Below are positions 60,638-64,000 of a DNA stretch of 64,000 nucleotides, one piece after another. The first letter of the stretch is position 1. Each line of letters begins with the position of its first letter. The notes under the pieces are model-generated. The model saw only the letters and a list, made by a program, of their open reading frames with translations. It was not told the DNA's origin and made no database searches. Position numbers and translations under genes: made by a program. The DNA is from an uncultured Prevotellaceae bacterium (GTDB lineage Bacteria; Bacteroidota; Bacteroidia; Bacteroidales; Bacteroidaceae), in NCBI GenBank assembly GCA_900318555.1, contig ONKX01000014.1, positions 1 through 64,000 of the forward strand. The letters are read 5' to 3'.

Positions 60638-61774
60638 ATGATTTCAAGAAGACTTACATGGATTGCTGCGCTGCTGATAGGTAGTGTATGCACTATCAGT
60701 GCCGAGGAACTCGAGACCACTGAGACAACTGATACCAGTCAAAAGGCTACCATCGAGCTGCCTGCATGGGTGAAGAACATCAAGTTCAGCGGCTACGGTA
60801 TGCTACAGTATCAGGGACAGGACCCTGAAGGGAACCACTCGAATACGTTTAATCTCCGTCTGGCACGTTTCATCCTCGACGGTAAAATTGGTGAATTTGA
60901 CTGGCGTGCCCAAATACAGGGTACCAACGTGAAAGGTCCTGGTGAACCAACCGTCCAGTTGGTAGACCTCTATGCTGAGTGGCGCAGATTCCCCGAGTTT
61001 AAGGTTCGTGCAGGACAGTTCAAACGTGCCTTCACGTATGAGAATCCTACCCACCCTATCACACAGGGTTGGCGCGCTTATGCTGATGTCATTAACAACT
61101 TGTCTGGTTTTGGAGACCGTACGGGTGAGAAATCATCAGGTGGTCGTGACATCGGTATTCAGTTCTCTGGTGACCTCTTCCCCAATGCTAACGGCCGTCG
61201 CCTGTTCCACTATCAGGTGGGCGTCTACAATGGTGAAGGTATCAACGAAAAGGACAAGGACAACCGCAAGGATATCATTGGTGGCGTATGGGTCATGCCT
61301 ATTAAGGGTCTGCGCATTGGTGCCTTCGGATGGACAGGTAGTCGCGGTGCCATGCTCGACCCGCTGACAGGTGAGACCCGCAGCGTGGAAAAGAACCGCT
61401 ATGCCCTCTCTGCTGAGTACAGCACTGGCGAATACATGTTCCGTACTGAGTATTTGCACTCTCAAGGCTGGGGTGCTGCCAAGGCTGCTAATAACGTTCG
61501 TGAGATTGATTACAGCAAGGGAGACAAGGCCGATGGTTGGTATGCCTTTGGTATCGTGCCTGTCATCAAGTCAAAGCTGTATGCCAAGGCTCGTTACCAG
61601 TGCTATCGCAGCACCAAGGAGTGGAGCAGTGCCAAGACATCGTACGAAATCGGTTTGAACTATTTCTTCACGAAGAACCTGGAGATGCATCTTGAGTATG
61701 CCCGCATCAACGACCGCAGTTTGGCCAAGCACGACTACAATCTGGTAGACGTTGAGCTGGACTTCCGTTTCTAA
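60638..61774 (+). CDS. OprP/OprO-type outer-membrane porin
   Basis: 378 residues. Signal peptide (RRLTWIAALLIGSVCTIS), then the FSGYGMLQYQGQD start strand, FNLRLARFILDGKIGEFDWRAQI, and aromatic-flanked strands to a terminal DVELDFRF. This is the phosphate-selective porin O/P family. It would form a trimeric channel. No promoter seen in the 33-bp gap to the ABC gene, so the two may be co-transcribed. Confidence 0.85.
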   Translation: MISRRLTWIAALLIGSVCTISAEELETTETTDTSQKATIELPAWVKNIKFSGYGMLQYQGQDPEGNHSNTFNLRLARFILDGKIGEFDWRAQIQGTNVKGPGEPTVQLVDLYAEWRRFPEFKVRAGQFKRAFTYENPTHPITQGWRAYADVINNLSGFGDRTGEKSSGGRDIGIQFSGDLFPNANGRRLFHYQVGVYNGEGINEKDKDNRKDIIGGVWVMPIKGLRIGAFGWTGSRGAMLDPLTGETRSVEKNRYALSAEYSTGEYMFRTEYLHSQGWGAAKAANNVREIDYSKGDKADGWYAFGIVPVIKSKLYAKARYQCYRSTKEWSSAKTSYEIGLNYFFTKNLEMHLEYARINDRSLAKHDYNLVDVELDFRF

Positions 61775-61777
61775 AGA

Positions 61778-63259
61778 TTATGCTGATTTCGTGAATTTGC
61801 GCTTCAGCGATTCCCACAGGTGCGTTTTCTGGCGCAACACATGAAGCGAATAAGCCGTGCTGACTACTGTCAGTGCGGCTTCTGCTATCCAGTAGGACCA
61901 GCCTTCAGCTACCAGCGTTACGCCATAGGCTACAAATCCGATGATTGCCTGTATTGCAGCATATTGCAGTACCGTCTTTGTAGTCCGATAGCCATAAAAC
62001 ATATACGAATACCCTCCTATCATGATGCATTCAAATATGTGGGCCACCACGATAGCAAGTCCTGTTCCCCATAGTCCCCATTGCTGGAAACCAATCATCA
62101 CCGCGAGAACAAGTACCACGAAATAACTCGTCTCCAGCAGCAGATACGACAGCGACAAGCTCCGTGCCAGGGTGATATATGCCACTGGCATCGTCAGCAC
62201 CTTGAAATACATCGCCAATACAGCCACCTGAGCCATTCCGACCACTGGTATGAATTCACGGCTGAAGAGTATCGGAACCAGCACCGGCAGCATCATGATC
62301 AACGCCACAAGCATAGGCGACAACAGCAACAGTGACACTTCTATTTGCTTGTTTACTGTTTCGTTTGTCTTGATGATATCTTTGCAAACGCCCGACAAAC
62401 GCGGGAAATAGTCGCTCTCCATCGCTGAGAACACCATACCTGCATACGTGATGGTCAGCATAAATCCGATATTATATAAACCGACGAAGTCCAGTCCACC
62501 CTCCACATTCAGATACGCCCTGATCAACATCTCCGACGCACTGCCTATCGCTGCGGCAATTACAAAGGCCAATCCCAAACGTATCATACTCGCCCCATTT
62601 TTCAGCTGTTTTTTGTTGAACTGCATTTTCAACGGATAAAGGCGATATGAATAGCCAATGGTTACCAGCATGCCCGCTGCAGCTATCAACACTATAGCCG
62701 GAACGACACCCGAATGACGGAAAAAGTAATACAACGGAATTGACAAAAAGACTGAAGCTACCGTAGTATAAATCTGTACGCGCGCGAGAGAACCCAGTCG
62801 CCGTGTGGCCTTCAAAATAGCTGTTTCACCACCCGTAATGGCTATCATCGCCACCGACACACCCAACATGGCGTAGTGCAGTGTATGATTACCCCATGTA
62901 AACGACAGGTCGTTGATCAACGGACTCACCACAACGCAGAACAAACACCCCAAAACAGCAGCTATCATACTCCACAGTCGCACTACCTGGATGTAGTATT
63001 CCACCAGTTCCGCGCGTTGCTGCTCGTAGTATTCTGACAATCGAGGCACAGCACCAAACGAAATTCCCAGATTCGTACACTGCGAAGCGAAATTCTGCAC
63101 TGACGTCAGCAAGGCATTAAAGCCCATACCGCCAGCACCCAGCAGGAGAGCCATAAACTTATTGCGCACAAGGCCAATCAGTATGACCAGCCCCTGCACA
63201 CCACCGAAAATACCAGTGTATTTTAATATATGACTATAGTTTTTTTCCTGATCACTCAT
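61778..63259 (-). CDS. wzx: Oligosaccharide flippase, second Wzx/MOP protein
   Basis: 493 residues, about 12-14 membrane helices. KYTGIFGGVQGLVILIGLVR and NKFMALLLGAGGMGFNALLT open the protein, as in Wzx flippases of O-antigen loci. Convergent with the porin (stops 3 bp apart) and divergent from a GT2 gene, which suggests a second polysaccharide cluster beginning at this window edge. Confidence 0.85.
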   Translation of the reverse strand: MSDQEKNYSHILKYTGIFGGVQGLVILIGLVRNKFMALLLGAGGMGFNALLTSVQNFASQCTNLGISFGAVPRLSEYYEQQRAELVEYYIQVVRLWSMIAAVLGCLFCVVVSPLINDLSFTWGNHTLHYAMLGVSVAMIAITGGETAILKATRRLGSLARVQIYTTVASVFLSIPLYYFFRHSGVVPAIVLIAAAGMLVTIGYSYRLYPLKMQFNKKQLKNGASMIRLGLAFVIAAAIGSASEMLIRAYLNVEGGLDFVGLYNIGFMLTITYAGMVFSAMESDYFPRLSGVCKDIIKTNETVNKQIEVSLLLLSPMLVALIMMLPVLVPILFSREFIPVVGMAQVAVLAMYFKVLTMPVAYITLARSLSLSYLLLETSYFVVLVLAVMIGFQQWGLWGTGLAIVVAHIFECIMIGGYSYMFYGYRTTKTVLQYAAIQAIIGFVAYGVTLVAEGWSYWIAEAALTVVSTAYSLHVLRQKTHLWESLKRKFTKSA

Positions 63260-63282
63260 AAAGAGTTCGCACTAAACGGCTG

Positions 63283-63313
63283 CAAAATTACAAAATCTTT
63301 ATGGTATTTGCAA
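63283..63313 (-). promoter_or_regulatory. Promoter of the second wzx, TTG-N20-TAATTTTG
   Basis: Minus-strand TTG (63311-63313), 20 bases, TAATTTTG (63283-63290), then a 23-base leader. It overlaps the region upstream of the divergent GT2 gene. Confidence 0.65.
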
Positions 63314-63322
63314 ATTATTTCG

Positions 63323-63330
63323 TACCTTTG
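63323..63330 (+). promoter_or_regulatory. -7 box TACCTTTG just before the GT2 start
   Basis: TACCTTTG ends 5 bases before the ATG at 63336; the mRNA is probably leaderless. The -33 element at this spacing is weak (ATG instead of TTG). Confidence 0.5.
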
Positions 63331-63335
63331 TAGGC

Positions 63336-64000
63336 ATGAAACTCAGTATTGTCATTCCCGTCTATCGTGTAGAGGGCACCCTCGACCGCTGTGTTGAGAG
63401 TGTGCTCATACAGGATGTTGATGATATGGAAGTGATACTTGTCGATGATGGTTCACCCGATTCGTGTCCACAAATGTGCGACCAATGGGCTGCCCGCGAC
63501 AACCGCATACAGGTCATCCACAAGGAGAACGGTGGACTCAGTGATGCGCGCAATGCAGGTATTGACATCGCCCAAGGTGACATGATCACTTTCGTCGATT
63601 CAGATGACTGGCTAGAAGAGAACACCCTTGCACCACTCCTTGCCATGATGGGTGATGCTGACATCCTGGAGTATTCTATCCATCATCGCCTCACACTGCA
63701 CGACTGCACCTATACCGACATCAACGACTATTGGCTCAGCGGTCAGGCCTACCTACATACTTATGCCTGGAACAAAATCTACCGCCGTAGCCTGTTCGAC
63801 CATGTTCGGTTCCCCTATGGTAAGGTGTTCGAAGATGCCTGGACATTGCCCCTGCTATTGCGTCAATGCCACAAGGTGATGACCACGTCCCATGGTTTTT
63901 ATCACTATCAGTGGAATCCCGAAGGCATTACTGCCAAAGCCGATGGTCATCAGTTGGCTATGCTCCTCGAGGCTCATCTGACCAATGGTATGCCTGTCAA
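63336..64000 (+). CDS. Glycosyltransferase family 2, partial at the window edge
   Basis: 221 complete codons, open to the edge. KLSIVIPVYRVEGTL, ILVDDGSPDSCP (about 34-45), GLSDARNAGI and TFVDSDDWLE (near 84-93) are classical GT2 motifs. The C-terminus is outside. It probably starts a polysaccharide cluster to the right, sharing its promoter region with the second wzx. Confidence 0.9.
   Translation, partial: MKLSIVIPVYRVEGTLDRCVESVLIQDVDDMEVILVDDGSPDSCPQMCDQWAARDNRIQVIHKENGGLSDARNAGIDIAQGDMITFVDSDDWLEENTLAPLLAMMGDADILEYSIHHRLTLHDCTYTDINDYWLSGQAYLHTYAWNKIYRRSLFDHVRFPYGKVFEDAWTLPLLLRQCHKVMTTSHGFYHYQWNPEGITAKADGHQLAMLLEAHLTNGMPV

Overview
The window looks like a chromosome segment of a Bacteroidales bacterium, most likely Prevotella or a close relative. 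The grounds are promoters of the form TTG-N20-TAnnTTTG (seen upstream of several genes, usually with no Shine-Dalgarno), an 1121-residue SecA with a zinc tail, Bacteroidetes-type families (Lnb-like acyltransferase, UpxY-like NusG paralogue, LptC, Por-type outer-membrane protein) and AT-rich intergenic DNA full of short repeats.

From about 5 to 41 kb nearly everything is on the minus strand and reads as one large surface-polysaccharide locus, transcribed from 41.2 kb downwards. It opens with an UpxY/NusG-like antiterminator (39.65-40.88 kb). A 6-kb block of accessory cassettes follows: VapBC-like and RelE-like toxin-antitoxin pairs, a four-helix-bundle gene, a frameshifted ORF6N gene, an IS66 remnant and an unidentified five-gene set with a GIY-YIG-like protein. 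Next come rmlD-C-A-B (dTDP-rhamnose), then a phosphonate module (three-domain PEP mutase, phosphonopyruvate decarboxylase, iron-type alcohol dehydrogenase) that should make 2-hydroxyethylphosphonate and may activate it with CMP. After it come a sulfotransferase-like gene, two PLP-fold enzymes alternating with two ATP-grasp ligases, an IS982 element with a perfect 6-bp target duplication, a defence-type dCTP deaminase with a small partner, then Wzx, Wzy, four glycosyltransferases, a PslG-like glycoside hydrolase, a sugar epimerase, a nucleotidyltransferase and a broken copy of the epimerase. No priming sugar-phosphate transferase is visible.

At the left edge (0.5-4.84 kb) is a compact four-gene minus-strand operon: PD-(D/E)XK nuclease-like, Toprim-like, PHP-ABC/SMC-type ATPase, and a HEPN/RES N-terminal domain protein cut by an IS66 element at position 532. 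It looks like an anti-phage or other conflict system and is one of the best candidates for something undescribed.

From 41.7 kb onwards the content is mainly core genes: DUF1015, IMPACT/YigZ, a lipoprotein, GT2, MltF-like transglycosylase, tRNA-Arg(TCT), PpiD-like foldase, CNNM/CorC transporter, lptC, an outer-membrane barrel, an Lnb-like acyltransferase, a PafA-like pseudoenzyme, secA, an ABC ATPase, an OprP-like porin, a second Wzx flippase and a partial GT2. The intergenic regions at 41.3-41.6, 43.05-43.6 and 44.3-45.0 kb hold three copies of an elaborate nested-hairpin element whose stems are kept by compensating changes although the sequences differ. Related small palindromes are scattered nearby, one of them in frame inside a protein gene. 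Seven-base tandem repeats recur at many places, including inside the UpxY-like gene and lptC, where slippage would change the reading frame.
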